A DNA stretch of 64,000 nucleotides, from NCBI RefSeq assembly GCF_009905375.1, contig NC_133653.1, positions 70,070,920 to 70,134,919 on the forward strand. Direction: 5' to 3'. Below are positions 1 to 10,691 of the stretch, piece after piece. The notes beneath the pieces were generated by a model. That model saw nothing but the letters and a program-made list of their open reading frames with translations, was not told where the DNA came from and did not search any database. Within the stretch, counting starts at the first letter, position 1. The number at the start of each line of letters is the position of its first letter. Made by a program: the position numbers and the translations under genes. The DNA comes from Apium graveolens (lineage: Eukaryota > Streptophyta > Magnoliopsida > Apiales > Apiaceae).

Positions 1-311
1 AATTTGTATAAATTAAGTTTGTCTTGCTACAAATTCTGTATTTTTAAAAATAAGAACTCAACTTCTTACTTAAGAGAATACAAGAAAAATGTGAATTTGT
101 TTGTTACTTCTAAACTAAGGACCTGTTCATGCTTTATACACCAGCAACACATGTTTACAAAACTTGCACTAAAATGTACTAAACCCTTTTCTAAAGCAAC
201 CCTTTTCTATTTACATTTATGGCTTAGCAAATATATGCAGAATCTTGTAGGTCTGTGACCATCCTTTGTCTAGTTAATCTTGGCCCTTGATCGTGTACTC
301 TCTCCAGCTAC

Positions 312-319
312 TTTATAAA
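312..319 (-). promoter_or_regulatory. TATA-like box in the LTR of F
   Basis: The sense strand reads TTTATAAAG about 115 bp downstream of the last iteron. This is the position expected for the LTR promoter of a Copia element. It is a short AT-rich match, so it is tentative. It is listed mainly because the same iteron-then-TATA order recurs before the accessory ORF at 62493-62500. Confidence 0.35.
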
Positions 320-431
320 CTTTTCAATCTAGTTGATAGATCGTTTGTTGACAGATAATATTGAATCTTCATTTGTTTGCATTCTGTATTTAAGAGGCAT
401 GTAGATCTCCAGTTTGATCTATAAAGAAGTG

Positions 432-795
432 ACATCTCGATAAGTATAATGACTTATCAAGATATATGAATCTATATAGGTATTTTTGACTTGTCGAGGT
501 CTTTTGATATTTGCATGTTAAATGACTTGTCGATATGTCTGAAATCTCTATATCTAGAATTTGACTTGTTGATATCTCAAAGATCTCTATATACATTTTG
601 ACTTGTCGATATCTCTGAGTTCTCTACATGCAGAAATGACTTGTCGATATCTCTAATCTTCACATCTTCATTTGACTTGTCGATATCTCAGAGACATCTT
701 TATAAGCCATTTTGGACTTCTCGATAAGTCATTCTAGAGTTTTCGAATGACTTCTCTATATTGCTTGATCTGTGACTTGTCGATATCTTGAATTA
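432..795 (-). repeat. Array of short palindromic iterons in the LTR of F
   Basis: About ten degenerate copies of a 15-17 bp motif, plus-strand form TGACTTGTCGATATCTC, are spaced roughly 35-50 bp apart. Variants such as GACTTCTCGATAAGTC are near-perfect palindromes. The same motif family recurs at about 62460-62990 in the spacer before F's accessory ORF. Palindromic tags have been reported in LTRs of Sireviruses. This array could be the counterpart in F, with a different core sequence. It has no CRISPR-like constant spacer length or cas genes. Confidence 0.75.
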
Positions 796-1053
796 GAATA
801 TTTTTCATAAAACAGGTTATTCAACTCTAAGCTTCTTCACTTTTCTCCGAGGCATTATCATGACTTGATCTTCTTCCAAATTTTATTCCTTAGCTTGAAT
901 ATGTTTACGGAAAATACTCCAATCTAATATTCTAACCATTTTATAGACTCAAGTAATACAATATAAAATACAAAGTTGATTATCAAACAAGTAAATCTTA
1001 GTGTTGTCAATGTGACTTAGTCTTGTTATTATACAGGCATGTCTTGCACAACA

Positions 1054-1068
1054 ATCTCCCCCAATTTA
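1054..1068 (-). other. Polypurine tract of F
   Basis: In sense the sequence is AAATTGGGGGAGAT immediately before the LTR start TGTTGTGC. This is the plus-strand primer site for reverse transcription. A GGGGGAGAT tract followed by TGTT is typical of Copia elements. It fixes F as lying on the minus strand with its 3' LTR at the left edge. Confidence 0.75.
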
Positions 1069-1197
1069 TGAGAAAATTGCTTATCACAAATTTATGCCTG
1101 ATAACAAGACCAACCCCAACTTCAAAGAAAATTATATAATAATGACAGATTAACAAATACATCTTTTATACATTGAGTAATTACAAAAGTTCAATAA

Positions 1198-1679
1198 TTA
1201 CAGCCATTTCATAAATTTCTCATAGCCTGATTGTTTTCTACTGAGGTCCTTAAGATCTACAAGCACTTGAAGTTCCTCTATAATTTCAGTCCTTCTTAGA
1301 GTTTTAACAAGCTTGAGCCAATCATCCAATGAGTAACCATTAAGGTAACCAACTCTGCATCTGGAGAATCTGCCAACTGATATGTTATGAAAGTGTCCAT
1401 CCTTTGATATTCTACTCAACCCCCTTACCTTGAGTTCATTAGACCTGTGCTCAAATATTTCTGTTTCCCTTGCATATTTTTTGTCCCTTTCCTCTTTTCA
1501 GCCTTCAACCTTGCATATCTTTTATCCCTTTCTTTTAACCTTTCAGACTTCACAGCCTTCCACATTCTTGTACTAGTTTCCTTGTCCTTCATCAAGCTGA
1601 TTACTCTCTTCCGTTCTGTAGTTGAAATATTTCTATTACTGTCTTGCTAAGAAAAATGAAGGAGCCATCTTGGTAGTAG
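1198..1679 (-). pseudogene. C-terminal piece of the accessory ORF of F
   Basis: This is the last segment of the long accessory ORF of element F, separated from the rest by the insertion of E at 1685-33239. The clear open part (1419 to 1198) encodes about 73 residues with a recognisable block DDWLKLVKTLRRTEIIEEL and ends in a stop about 130 bp before the polypurine tract. Upstream, 1679-1420 reads as decayed coding sequence with stops. I do not know the function of this domain. Its position between pol and the 3' LTR matches the env-like or extra ORF region of SIRE-type Copia elements. Confidence 0.6.
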
Positions 1680-1684
1680 ATTCT
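1680..1684. repeat. Target site duplication of E, left copy (ATTCT)
   Basis: ATTCT directly precedes the TGTTGGG start of E's left LTR and is repeated as 33240-33244 directly after its right LTR. A perfect 5-bp duplication proves that 1685-33239 entered F as one unit. Confidence 0.9.
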
Positions 1685-1891
1685 TGTTGGGTTTCGAGCA
1701 CATAAACGCAACGGAAACAGTAATTAAAACGTAAAAAATCAGAATTTTCGAAACCTACCGCAGGATCTATGCAAAAAAAATATATTTAATTCGTAGATCA
1801 GATTGTTTATCTTAAGAAGCTTTATCAATTGGTTGACTAATAGAGACCCAAAGTTTGTTCAATTACCACGCATCCCGCTCTCGCGATCTAC
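1685..1891 (-). repeat. 3' LTR of E, outer part (split by A)
   Basis: This is the sense 3' end of E's 3' LTR and aligns with 31692-31895 of the partner LTR. It is cut at TCTAC by insertion of element A and resumes at 13627. It shows scattered substitutions against its partner, so E is clearly older than C and D. Confidence 0.9.
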
Positions 1892-4827
1892 TATAACGAC
1901 TCGTGTATTTTTATTTTATTTCTAATATTTGGAAGTGTAATAAAAGTTTAAGTAAATAAATAAAAGGTGTGTATTGATTTTGGCAGCGGTTACTGATTGT
2001 TATTTAATTATTTATGATTTGTTGATATGTGGGATTGGAATTATGTGATTTATTGGTGAGTTATATGATTTTATTGCGCTTGTAAAAGTGATTTTATTGT
2101 AATTTTAATTTCATAAATATTTGGGTTGTCTTTAAAATTGGTTTTCTAATTTTATAATTTCAATAATTATTTTTAGGACTTTATAAAATTGAGAAATCAA
2201 TATTTCGTTAATTATTCATTTTTAAATGATTTTCTGAGTGTGTTAAATGCTAAAATCCATATTTAATTATGGGAATCTTTAAAAATTATGAAACTTATAT
2301 TTTATTAAAGTCGTATTATTCTGAGAATTTTAAAATTATTTTGGAAATTTTCGGAAATGGTTTTACCCGCGCGTTGTTTCGTTATTTGTTAAAAAACGGG
2401 TATAAAGCGTACCTTAAAAATTATTTAAAAATTTCAAAATTTACATTTTTATTTACTTTGGGATATTTATAATATTTTAACGCTGTTTTCATAATTTTCG
2501 GAGGTTTTTTTATTAGCACCTCATTCCATAAATTTCGAGTTTCGGGGCAAAACAGACTATCAAACCTTCATATTTATCCCAAACTCTACGTGTCAGCATT
2601 CAGTAAAACTAGTGCTATGTCTTGCATTTAAGGGTCATCAGTTAATACGTGGCAGAATTGTATTTTTTTTGTTTTTATTTTTCATTCCCTTCTTTTTCTT
2701 TCCGGTCGCAGCATCAATCTCTTGCTCCTTCTCTCTCTATCTCGATCTCTCTCTACAGTCTCCTCTCTCTCTCCCCTTCTTTATTCTGTCATCTTCTATT
2801 TTCTTCTCCGTTTCCTTCTTTTCTCTCTTTTTCCCGTTGTTTCCAGCCGTTTTGCTCTCGGTTTATTCTGGTGAGTTCTCCGGCCGAATTTCCGGCGATT
2901 CCTTTGTTCCCTGTTTGGCTTGTTATATATACTCCTGTATATATATGTATATATGCTGTGTGTATGTTTAGGTGTGTGTGTGTGTGTTTAAGCGTGGTTG
3001 TGTGAGTGATGGTGGAAGGCCGCACCGCCGCCTGTGTTGCTGCCCTGTCCGTTTCTGTGGCGCGTTTGCGCGTGTTGAATGCTGGGTTCTTGTTCTGTTT
3101 TTTTTACAGATTGTAAATTGGACTATTATAATAATTCTAATAATTTTCTGCAGGATTTTGATTAATATTTATGATATTAATTATTCGGGCAGAATTATTT
3201 TAAGGAATAATCGGTGAAATTTTGCGTTGGAAACCCGAAAATTATCGGGTACCCGTGAAATTTTGCCGCCGTCCGCGATGATTTTACGAGTGGACGGTGG
3301 ACGGTGATGACGATGTTTTGAGTCCTAAATTTTATAAATAAATAAAAAGGATTACGTAAAATATTTTCGAACTTAAATAATTAATTGTGATTGGTGTTGG
3401 GATGTAAGTTGTATAAAAGGATGAAGTAATATTGTGAATTGTATGATTGATGACGTCGATTGTAGTCGACGGGTAGTCTTATAAATAAATAAGATGCTGC
3501 CAAAATTTCCTAAAAATATATTCGAAAATGTACGTATTTATATTATACGTGTTACACCTATCAATATTCTGACTATGTGACTATGTGATTACGAGTTTAT
3601 GTGAATAATATTAATACGAGTCGGGTTATCGGATTGAGTTGTTAGGATTTGAGGATATCAAGCATGTCGGTGTAACTAATTAGGGTACTCTGTATTTGTA
3701 GATACCAGTCGAGTTTCCCAGGATCGAAGTTAGTGTGAAAGCTACTTAGGATTTTGTAAAGCGTTGCAAGGCAAGTACCCCTGACCATTCTTTTATGGTT
3801 CAGTGCATATGAATAGCTAAATATTTTATTCTCGTAATGGAACAGAAATGTTTTAAGTTACGTATCCCCTGTAGTTATAATTCATTGTTTTCAAATTGTT
3901 TTGGGGGAAAAGTAACTTCAAAAGGTACCTATCTCGAATGGAATGATTTGCGAAACGGATTTTATATGTCTGCTGGTTAACTAAATGATTTTGAAAATGA
4001 GATAGGTACAAGTGTTTTGAAAACTGGATAAAACCGTCAGATATGGGATACATTGGGGCCAGAGTAGGCCTATTGAGGTGGCGTAAGAGGCTAATTCGGT
4101 TGCGCGCACTATAAAACTGATTAGTCCAGCAGGTCAGAGACCTAGCTAGTCTCTGAGTTCTGGAACAGGTAAGTGGGATGGCAGTTAGAGACGTCTGGTG
4201 TTGATAGCCTGATCAGTTGTCTTCACATATCCGCTATGTATCTGATTGGGATTTGTGAATTATATAAGAGCATAATTGGTTGATACAGCGGTTTATTAAA
4301 ATGATTAGCATGCTAAAATTGGACTCCGGTATTACACAACACACTGCTATGATGTTTTAACAAAGCATGCTAATTAGTGATATCCAGTTACCTTTGATTT
4401 TCATTATGAAATGTTGATATCATGGTTATAGTACTGTTCCTTTTATTGTTACATTCCAATTTTTATTCTATTATTCATATCTTGGTACTGCTGAGCGATT
4501 ATGCTCACCCTTGCAAACTGTTATGTATATTTCGCAGATGCCTAGAAGATCAGTCAGACCGACCCATGTTCCCGCCCCTACTGGACCCGGCTCCTCTGAG
4601 GTAGTTTGTATCAGGCCATGAGGTCCGAGGAGTTGCTGAATAAAGTTATAATGTGTTAGATGTTGAATAAAGAGTTTGTAGTATTGAGAACCTAAATTAT
4701 ACTTGAACCTGGATCGGATCTTGGTTTGGGGTCAAGTTATTATATTTTAATAATAATTCTGTTGTTTATATTTTTGGTAATTGTGTTTATTGACGTCAAT
4801 TTTGACCCCGGGGTTGAGGCCGTCACA
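1892..4827 (+). repeat. 5' LTR of A
   Basis: A 2936-bp LTR starting TATAACGACTCG and ending GGCCGTCACA. It matches 10692-13626 at roughly 98 percent by eye. It contains a CT-rich tract (about 2690-2850) and TA/TG microsatellites (about 2925-2985), so the short open frames there are compositional artefacts. A perfect hairpin motif lies at 4135-4155. TATA-like strings occur near 2925-2960, but I cannot say which, if any, drives transcription. Confidence 0.93.
4135..4155 (+). repeat. Conserved 21-nt hairpin in the LTR of A
   Basis: Sense CAGAGAC, then CTAGCTA, then GTCTCTG: seven-base arms that pair perfectly around an AT-rich loop that is itself nearly self-complementary. The identical 21 bases occur at 12933-12953 and, in sense orientation on the minus strand, in both LTRs of D (45872-45892 and 54076-54096). 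The surrounding LTR sequence of A and D has drifted far more. Confidence 0.8.
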
Positions 4828-4828
4828 G

Positions 4829-4841
4829 TTGGTATCAGAGC
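4829..4841 (+). other. Primer binding site of A
   Basis: TTGGTATCAGAGC begins two bases after the LTR end. It complements the 3' end of initiator tRNA-Met, the usual primer of Tekay-type Gypsy and most Copia elements. Confidence 0.9.
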
Positions 4842-5054
4842 TACAAGTTCAAGTCCCTGATTCAGGTTAGGGACTGTGTCAAGTAGGTGATAACGTGAGT
4901 CTTTAAGTGTGAGTCAACAACTCATATAGAGGAGCAAACCTTTAGAGTCATTCGAGGGTTCCAACGGCATTACCCTGGCATCTATTAAATGTTTTGATAG
5001 AATTGCCTTGACCTCGTTGTGTCTTTTCTGTATATTTATTATGTGGACAGTGGC

Positions 5055-5608
5055 CTATTACGATTTCGAGTTCTCCATCTCGGGAGAATCCTTCTAATTC
5101 AGATAGCTCAGATTCTGAGAGACCCCCGGATGCTGTTACTGAGGAGACCCTTATGCCTCCTCCACCAGTCCCCTCTTTTATGCCTCGAGACATCCCTGGA
5201 TCAGGTCCTCGTCCCCATTGGGTACGTAGGTCTATGTCTGCTGTCAGGGATTTCCCTCGCGGCTGCGGTCCCAGTTCTTCCATGATGAGACCTCCTATGG
5301 CCCCTAGTGGTACTTCTTCACCGATCCCTTACCATGTTCATAGGGCGGTGAATACTTCCTTTATCAGAGATCAGAGTCCGGAGTTTGCTGCTCAGTTAGA
5401 CCAGGTACCTATTGCACATTTTCAGGGGATTTCTGCCCCTTCCCCTGAGGTGCGAGCCTGTGTGAAAGCATTGACCCAAATGGTTGTAGAGAGGGCTAGA
5501 TCTGTTGACCGTTTCATTAGTTTAGAGTTCAGAGTTGTGCAGTATCAGGACCTAGTAAACTGGCTAGTGTTTGAGCTATGTTCCATTGGTTGGAGTGGTA
5601 GTGGCTAG
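5055..5608 (+). CDS. Upstream ORF between primer site and gag of A
   Basis: An open frame of about 150-185 codons lies between the LTR and gag. The most upstream clear ATG is at 5153, but the frame is open further upstream through a Ser/Asp/Glu-rich stretch (about 5075-5130). The product is Pro-, Ser- and Arg-rich at its N-terminus, followed by a more helical section from about 5370. I do not recognise a domain. A TTTCTGTAT...GGACAG string just upstream (about 5026-5050) resembles a plant 3' splice acceptor, so the frame might be an exon; that is speculation. Element C also has an unrelated-looking ORF in the same place, while D has none. It could be noncoding leader that happens to be open. 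Confidence 0.4.
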
Positions 5609-6039
5609 ACAGAGCTGCAGTAGAGGGATGCAGAGCTCCGAGTTGACCTCTGGTAGATCTGTAGTTGTTTACTATGTATATGTATATTATGTTGTGGTAG
5701 GTTGTAGTAGGCGAGGCTGTTATGACAGCCAATTTTGGTGTGTATTCAGATGGTTCTTTTCAGTTGGATTGTCAGTTGTACTAGTGGATTCTGTTGGTTA
5801 CTGTATTTCAGCTGCTTTATCTTATTGTTCAGTTTTTATATATTGTGCGTTGCTATTATTGTTGTTATTATTATGGTTGTTTCTGTTGCTGGTATTTTTT
5901 AGATTATAATCATTCACTCAGGACGGATCCAATTATGATGGGATGAGAATATTGTCTTAGTGGCAACGCTCTCCTGATGCATAAATATAAACTGCCGGAG
6001 CAATCCATTTTCTTATATATGACTATTATGTTTCAGGAG

Positions 6040-6936
6040 ATGCCACCAAAGAGAAAATCTCAGCCCAATAACGGATCTGCTGGGGATCCTTCCATGAGTG
6101 ACTTGATGAATTTGTTGTGTCAGCAGACTGTACAGCTGGCCCAACAGCAACAACAATTCCAGCAGCAGCAGCAACAATTGCAACAGCAACAACAACAGCA
6201 ACAGCAGCTCATACAGCAACAACAACAGCAAATCCAACAGCAGCAACTACAAATCCAACAGCAGCACGAGATGAGAGGGGCAAATCAAGGTGTTAGTTTT
6301 AAGTCTTTTCAAGCAGTCAAGCCCCCAGAGTTTAAAGGAGAAGTAGATCCTGTCGCTGCCAGGATATGGTTAAAGGAAATGGAAAAGGCGTTTGCGCTCA
6401 CCAAGGTGAGTGAGGATTTAAAAACTGATTATGCTAGTTATTTTCTGAGGAATGATTCGAATTATTGGTGGGAATATACGCGAGCCCTAGAAGGAGAAGG
6501 TCCAGTTCCCTGGGCCAGATTTACAGAATTGTTTTTGGAAAAATACTTTCCAACCTGTCTCCAAAGTCAAATGGAGATGGAATTTTTGGAACTGAAACAA
6601 GGAGATAAGAGTGTCACGGAATATGAAGCGAAGTTTACGGAGTTGGCCCGTACAGCACCGGAATATGTGAGTTCAGAAGCTCAACGAGCGAAGCGGTTTC
6701 AACAAGGATTAAAGCCAGAAATAAGGAGTGGAGTTGTAGCCTTACAGCTTAAGACTTATACTTCGGTAGTTCAGGCTGCCCTAGTGATAGAAAGTGATCA
6801 GAAGTTAGCTGCAAAGGAGCAGGGTGAGAAGAAGAGGAAATTTGAAAGTGGACCTGCTAAGTCAGAATCAGGAATAGCAAGTCGGAAGTTCCAGCGTTGG
6901 TTTGGCAAGAATAAAAATAAGAAGTTTAGAAGGTAG
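6040..6936 (+). CDS. gag: Gag N-terminal part of A (open segment)
   Basis: About 298 residues from ATG 6040 to an in-frame TAG at 6934. A run rich in CAA/CAG codons gives a Gln-rich segment (about residues 35-80). The retrotransposon Gag domain follows, recognisable by the NYWWEYTRAL and FLELKQGDKSVTEYEAKF blocks. D has a Gln codon at the position of the terminal TAG, so the break looks like a C-to-T change. Gag would assemble the virus-like particle. The two zinc knuckles lie beyond the stop. Confidence 0.8.
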   Translation: MPPKRKSQPNNGSAGDPSMSDLMNLLCQQTVQLAQQQQQFQQQQQQLQQQQQQQQQLIQQQQQQIQQQQLQIQQQHEMRGANQGVSFKSFQAVKPPEFKGEVDPVAARIWLKEMEKAFALTKVSEDLKTDYASYFLRNDSNYWWEYTRALEGEGPVPWARFTELFLEKYFPTCLQSQMEMEFLELKQGDKSVTEYEAKFTELARTAPEYVSSEAQRAKRFQQGLKPEIRSGVVALQLKTYTSVVQAALVIESDQKLAAKEQGEKKRKFESGPAKSESGIASRKFQRWFGKNKNKKFRR

Positions 6937-6990
6937 AACTTTCCCCAAGCTAAACCCGGTACAACATTAGTTAACTCTGCCCCGACGAGG

Positions 6991-7968
6991 ATGAGTAAGC
7001 CAGTGGCTGATTGTAAGACATGTGGGAAAAAGAACAGTGGACAGTGCCTAGAGAATGTTAATTGTTTTAAGTGTGGACAGAAAGGTCACTATTCCACAGA
7101 GTGTAAGTCTGAGATTCAAAGAGTTACTTGTTTTAGTTGCGGCAAAGTAGGACACATAGCTAGGAATTGCAAGTCAGTGACTCAAGGTAATGTCGGAAGG
7201 AGTGTGTCCCAAGGACCAGCAACCAGTACTGCGAGAGCTAGGACTTTTAAGATGACTCAGAAGTCTCCATTTCATGATTCTGATGTGGTTGCAGGTACGC
7301 TTACTCTTAATTCCGTACCTGTTAACGTTTTGTTTGATTCAGGAGCGTACAAATCTTTTATATCTGTGAATTGCATGAATAAAATGCAATTGATGATAGA
7401 AGACTTAGACGAACCTCTAACCATAGAAGTGGCTAATAAAGATAAAGTACTTGTAAAACAATTTTGTCCTAGTTGTACCCTAGAGATTTCACGGTATATG
7501 TTCCCTGTTAATTTAATACCCTTCGAGTTGGGAGACTTTGATGTTATTTTAGGTATGGATTGGTTGTCTCGATATAGGGCAAATATTGATTGTAAGAAAA
7601 AGAGAGTCGTTATGTACACCCCAGATAATAAAAGGATCAGTTACCAAGGGCAGAGGCAAGATAGGAAGTTCCTCTCAGTGATACAAGCAAGAAGATTGTT
7701 GAGACAAGGATGTGAAGCGTACTTGGCTCATGTAGTGGATACGAAGAAAGAGAACCCTATTATGGATGAGATCCCTATAGTAAGAGAATTCCCTGACGGT
7801 TTCCCAGAAGAATTACCAGGATTGCCACCTGATCGTGAGATAGAGTTTTCCATTGATTTGATACCTGGAGCTGAACCAGTTTCTAAGGCTCCATACAGAA
7901 TGGCCCCGATGGAAATGAAAGAATTGGCTAAGCAACTTCAGGAATTATTGGATAAAGGAGTTATTTGA
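6991..7968 (+). CDS. Zinc knuckles and protease of A (open segment)
   Basis: This segment is in frame with gag after the TAG at 6934. It contains two CCHC boxes (CFKCGQKGHYSTEC and CFSCGKVGHIARNC), then an aspartic protease with VLFDSGAYKSF (the Asp is the catalytic residue) and the ILGMDWLS block, and reaches the RT entry region. It ends in TGA at 7966 where D has Arg, a CpG-type C-to-T change. It also shows a Gly in place of Val in the PDxFPEELPGLP segment compared with C and D. Confidence 0.8.
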   Translation: MSKPVADCKTCGKKNSGQCLENVNCFKCGQKGHYSTECKSEIQRVTCFSCGKVGHIARNCKSVTQGNVGRSVSQGPATSTARARTFKMTQKSPFHDSDVVAGTLTLNSVPVNVLFDSGAYKSFISVNCMNKMQLMIEDLDEPLTIEVANKDKVLVKQFCPSCTLEISRYMFPVNLIPFELGDFDVILGMDWLSRYRANIDCKKKRVVMYTPDNKRISYQGQRQDRKFLSVIQARRLLRQGCEAYLAHVVDTKKENPIMDEIPIVREFPDGFPEELPGLPPDREIEFSIDLIPGAEPVSKAPYRMAPMEMKELAKQLQELLDKGVI

Positions 7969-9610
7969 CCCAGTGTTTCCCCGTGGGGTGCTCCAGTGCT
8001 ATTTGTGAAGAAAAAGGATGGAAGCATGAAATTGTGCATTGATTATAGAGAATTGAACAAGTTGACAATAAAGAATAAGTATCCATTGCCACGAATCGAT
8101 GATTTGTTCGATCAGCTTAAGGGAGCATGTTACTTCTCAAAGATTGACTTAAGATCTGGCTACCACCAACTGAAGATAAAGCCTGAAGATATCCCCAAAA
8201 CCGCATTTAAAACAAGGTATAACCATTACGAGTTTCTAGTAATCTCATTTGGATTGACGAATGTGCCAGCGGCTTTCATGGATTTGATGAATAGGGTATA
8301 TAAGGAGTATTTGGATAAGTTTGTTATTGTATTTATTGATGACATCCTCATATATTCGAAGAATCCAGAAGATCACGCAGTGCATTTGCAGATTGCCCTT
8401 CAAAAGTTAAGAGAAAAGCAATTGTATGCTAAGTGTTCTAAGTGTGAGTTTTGGCTGACGGAAGTACAGTTTCTTGGACATGTGGTGAGTAAGAAAGGTA
8501 TCAAAGTAGACCCGGTAAAGATTGAAGTCGTATCAAAATAGGAGCAACCGAAGACACCAACGGAAATAAGGAGTTTTCTTGGATTAGCAGGATATTATCG
8601 AAGGTTTGTGAAAGATTTCTCGAAGATTGTATCCCCACTAACTAAGTTGACCAGGAAGAATGAGAAGTTCGTTTGGACGGAAAAGTGTGAAGAGAGTTTC
8701 CAGGAGTTAAAACGAAGACTAGTGACGGCTCCAGTGTTAGCATTGCCAGATGAGACAAGAAACTTTGTAATTTATAGTGATGCTTCTTTGAAAGGATTGG
8801 GATGTGTGTTAATACAGCATGACAAAGTGATTGCGTATGCCTCTAGACAGCTAAAGCCTCACGAGCAGAAATATCCAGTTCATGAACTTGAATTGGCGGC
8901 TATAGTATTTGCTTTAAAATTATGGCGTCACTACTTGTATGGAGAGAAATGCGATATTTACACGGATCATAAGAGCCTGAAGTACATATTCACGCAGAAA
9001 GATCTGAACATGAGACAGAGAAGGTGGTGGACTTGATTAAGGATTATGATTGTTCGATTAATTATCACCCAGGTAAAGCCAATGTAGTGGCTGATGCCTT
9101 AAGTAGGAAAGAAAGGCTGGATATGGTTAAGATTGCGGAGGAATTGGCACGAGACTTGGAAAGAATGGAAATTGAAGTTCGAGTATCTAACGGAAGTCAG
9201 GAGCAACTATATGAAATTACTTTCCAGCCGGCATTGATGGAAAAGATCAAAAGATGTCAAGAAGGAGTTAGGGAACAAGAGTTGGATACTTTGACATGAG
9301 AAGAGTTGTGTACTAAAAAAGGTAGTCAAGGTTATATAGATTTTCATCCAGAGTTTGGATTCCTAATGTAATAGAGTTGAAGAACGAAGTATTGCAGGAA
9401 GCACATAACTCTAGGTTTTCTATCCACCCTGGTAGTACCAAGATGTACCAGGATTTGAAGATAAATTTTTGGTGGCCAGGAATGAAGAAGGATATTGCCA
9501 ATTGGGTAAGTAAGTGTCACGTGTGTCAAACGGTGAAAGCAGAGCATCAACGACCGAGTGGATTGTTACAACCTTTGGAGATTCCCTAGTGGAAATGGGA
9601 AGAAATTGCT

Positions 9611-10651
9611 ATGGATTTTGTAGTGGGATTGCCAAAGACGAGAGTGAATCATGATGCTATTTGGGTAATCATTGATAGGTTGACTAAGTCGGCGCATTTC
9701 CTTCCGATTAATGAAAGGTATTCGTTGGAAAAGCTAGTTAAGTTATACTTGGATGAGATAGTTACCAAACATGGAGTTCCTGTTTCTATAGTGTCGGATC
9801 GAGACCCGAGATTTAATTCCAGGTTCTGGACTAAATTCCAAGAGTGCCTAGGAACGAAATTGAATATGAGCACCGCTTATTATCCTCAGACGGATGGCCA
9901 AAGTGAGAGGACGATTCAGACCATAGAGGATATGTTGAGAGTCTGTGTTCTAGATTTTAAAGGTAATTGGGATGAGCACCTACCTTTGATTAAGTTCTCG
10001 TACAATAACAGCTACCATGCTAGTATAGGGATGCCACCTTACGAAGCTTTGTATGGACGAAAGTGTAGGTCCCCGTTGTACTGGGATGAGGTAGGAGAAA
10101 AGAAAGTGTTAGGTCCTGAGTTGGTTCAACAGACCAAAGATGCCATAGTATTAATTCAGAAAAGGTTGGAAGCAGCTCAAGATAGACAAAGAAAATACGC
10201 AGATTTGCATAGGAAAGATATGGACTTTGAGATAGGGGCTCTGGTGTTACTAAAAGTATCACCTTGGAAAGGGTTAGTACGATTTGGTCAGAAGGGTAAA
10301 CTTAGCCCTAGATTCATAGGACCCTTTGAGGTTTTGAAGAAAGTGGGAAAGGTCGCTTACGAGATAGCGTTACCACCGCAGTGGCAGCACATTCATAATG
10401 TGTTCCACGTGTCTATGTTGAAGCCCTATGTCCCTAATTCGAATCAAGTCATAGAATACGAACCGATTAAGCTTCAACCAGATTTATCCCATGTGGAACA
10501 ACCGGTCCAAATCCTAGATCGTAAGGAACGAGTCTTTAGGAATAAATCGATTCCTATAGTAAAAGTTTTATGGAGAAATCCTCGAGTAGAAGAGTCTACT
10601 TGGGAATTAGAGTCAGACATGCTTGATAAATATCCTCATCTGTTTAATTAA
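9611..10651 (+). CDS. Integrase core and chromodomain of A (open segment)
   Basis: 346 residues with no break. The DDE integrase core shows Asp in the MDFVVGLP block, Asp in VSDRDPRFNSRFW and Glu in the [14 protein letters not shown] block. The C-terminal integrase region leads into a group-II-type chromodomain (about 10480-10640) with [16 protein letters not shown]. In chromoviruses this domain is thought to bind modified histones and steer insertion to heterochromatin. The usual zinc finger lies just upstream, before the TAG at 9587. Confidence 0.85.
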   Translation: MDFVVGLPKTRVNHDAIWVIIDRLTKSAHFLPINERYSLEKLVKLYLDEIVTKHGVPVSIVSDRDPRFNSRFWTKFQECLGTKLNMSTAYYPQTDGQSERTIQTIEDMLRVCVLDFKGNWDEHLPLIKFSYNNSYHASIGMPPYEALYGRKCRSPLYWDEVGEKKVLGPELVQQTKDAIVLIQKRLEAAQDRQRKYADLHRKDMDFEIGALVLLKVSPWKGLVRFGQKGKLSPRFIGPFEVLKKVGKVAYEIALPPQWQHIHNVFHVSMLKPYVPNSNQVIEYEPIKLQPDLSHVEQPVQILDRKERVFRNKSIPIVKVLWRNPRVEESTWELESDMLDKYPHLFN

Positions 10652-10676
10652 GTCAGATTCTGGGGACAAAATCTTT

Positions 10677-10691
10677 TTAAGGGGGAAAGGA
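10677..10691 (+). other. Polypurine tract of A
   Basis: The TTTTAAGGGGGAAAGGA stretch (10675-10691) ends exactly where the 3' LTR begins. This is the plus-strand primer and confirms the TATAACG terminus of the LTR. Confidence 0.85.

Larger units (their letters stand above)
1..1053 (-). repeat. Partial 3' LTR of outer SIRE-like Copia element F
   Basis: This is the LTR next to the polypurine tract of element F, read on the minus strand. In sense it begins TGTTGTGCAAGAC at 1053, directly after a G-rich tract, and runs off the left edge, so its other end and the flanking duplication are not visible. It carries a dense array of a short palindrome-like motif at about 432-795 and, downstream in sense, a TATA-like TTTATAAAG at 312-319. 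No open frame in it resembles a known protein. The boundary is inferred from the tract and the TGTTG start, because the partner LTR lies outside the window. Confidence 0.7.
6040..10651 (+). pseudogene. gag-pol polyprotein of A (Tekay-type Gypsy), broken
   Basis: This encodes the structural and enzymatic polyprotein. The start is the ATG at 6040 because M-P-P-K is shared with C and D; the longer upstream reading is not. Order: Gln-rich stretch (6142-6270), Gag domain (about 6355-6680), CCHC knuckles (7060-7170), protease with DSGA (about 7333), RT with FIDD at 8332-8343, RNase H (about 8755-9010), integrase zinc finger (about 9400-9540) and DDE core, C-terminal chromodomain (about 10480-10640). 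In-frame stops lie at 6934, 7966, 8539, 9297 and 9587, with single-base frameshifts near 9025 and 9335. Expected full length is about 1530 residues. The final 1 kb is intact. Confidence 0.9.

Noticed and set aside
432..795. Repeat array considered as CRISPR
   Set aside because: Repeats are degenerate, spacing is irregular, no cas genes are present, and the sequence is a plant retrotransposon LTR.
2612..3005. Two overlapping open frames rich in Ser, Leu and Phe, repeated at 11390-11881
   Set aside because: They lie in the CT-rich tract of the A LTRs, have no domain, differ between the two LTRs and reflect base composition.
6013..6246. Leu-rich minus-strand frame
   Set aside because: Antisense of the Gln-codon run in gag of A; CAG/CAA repeats read backwards give Leu.
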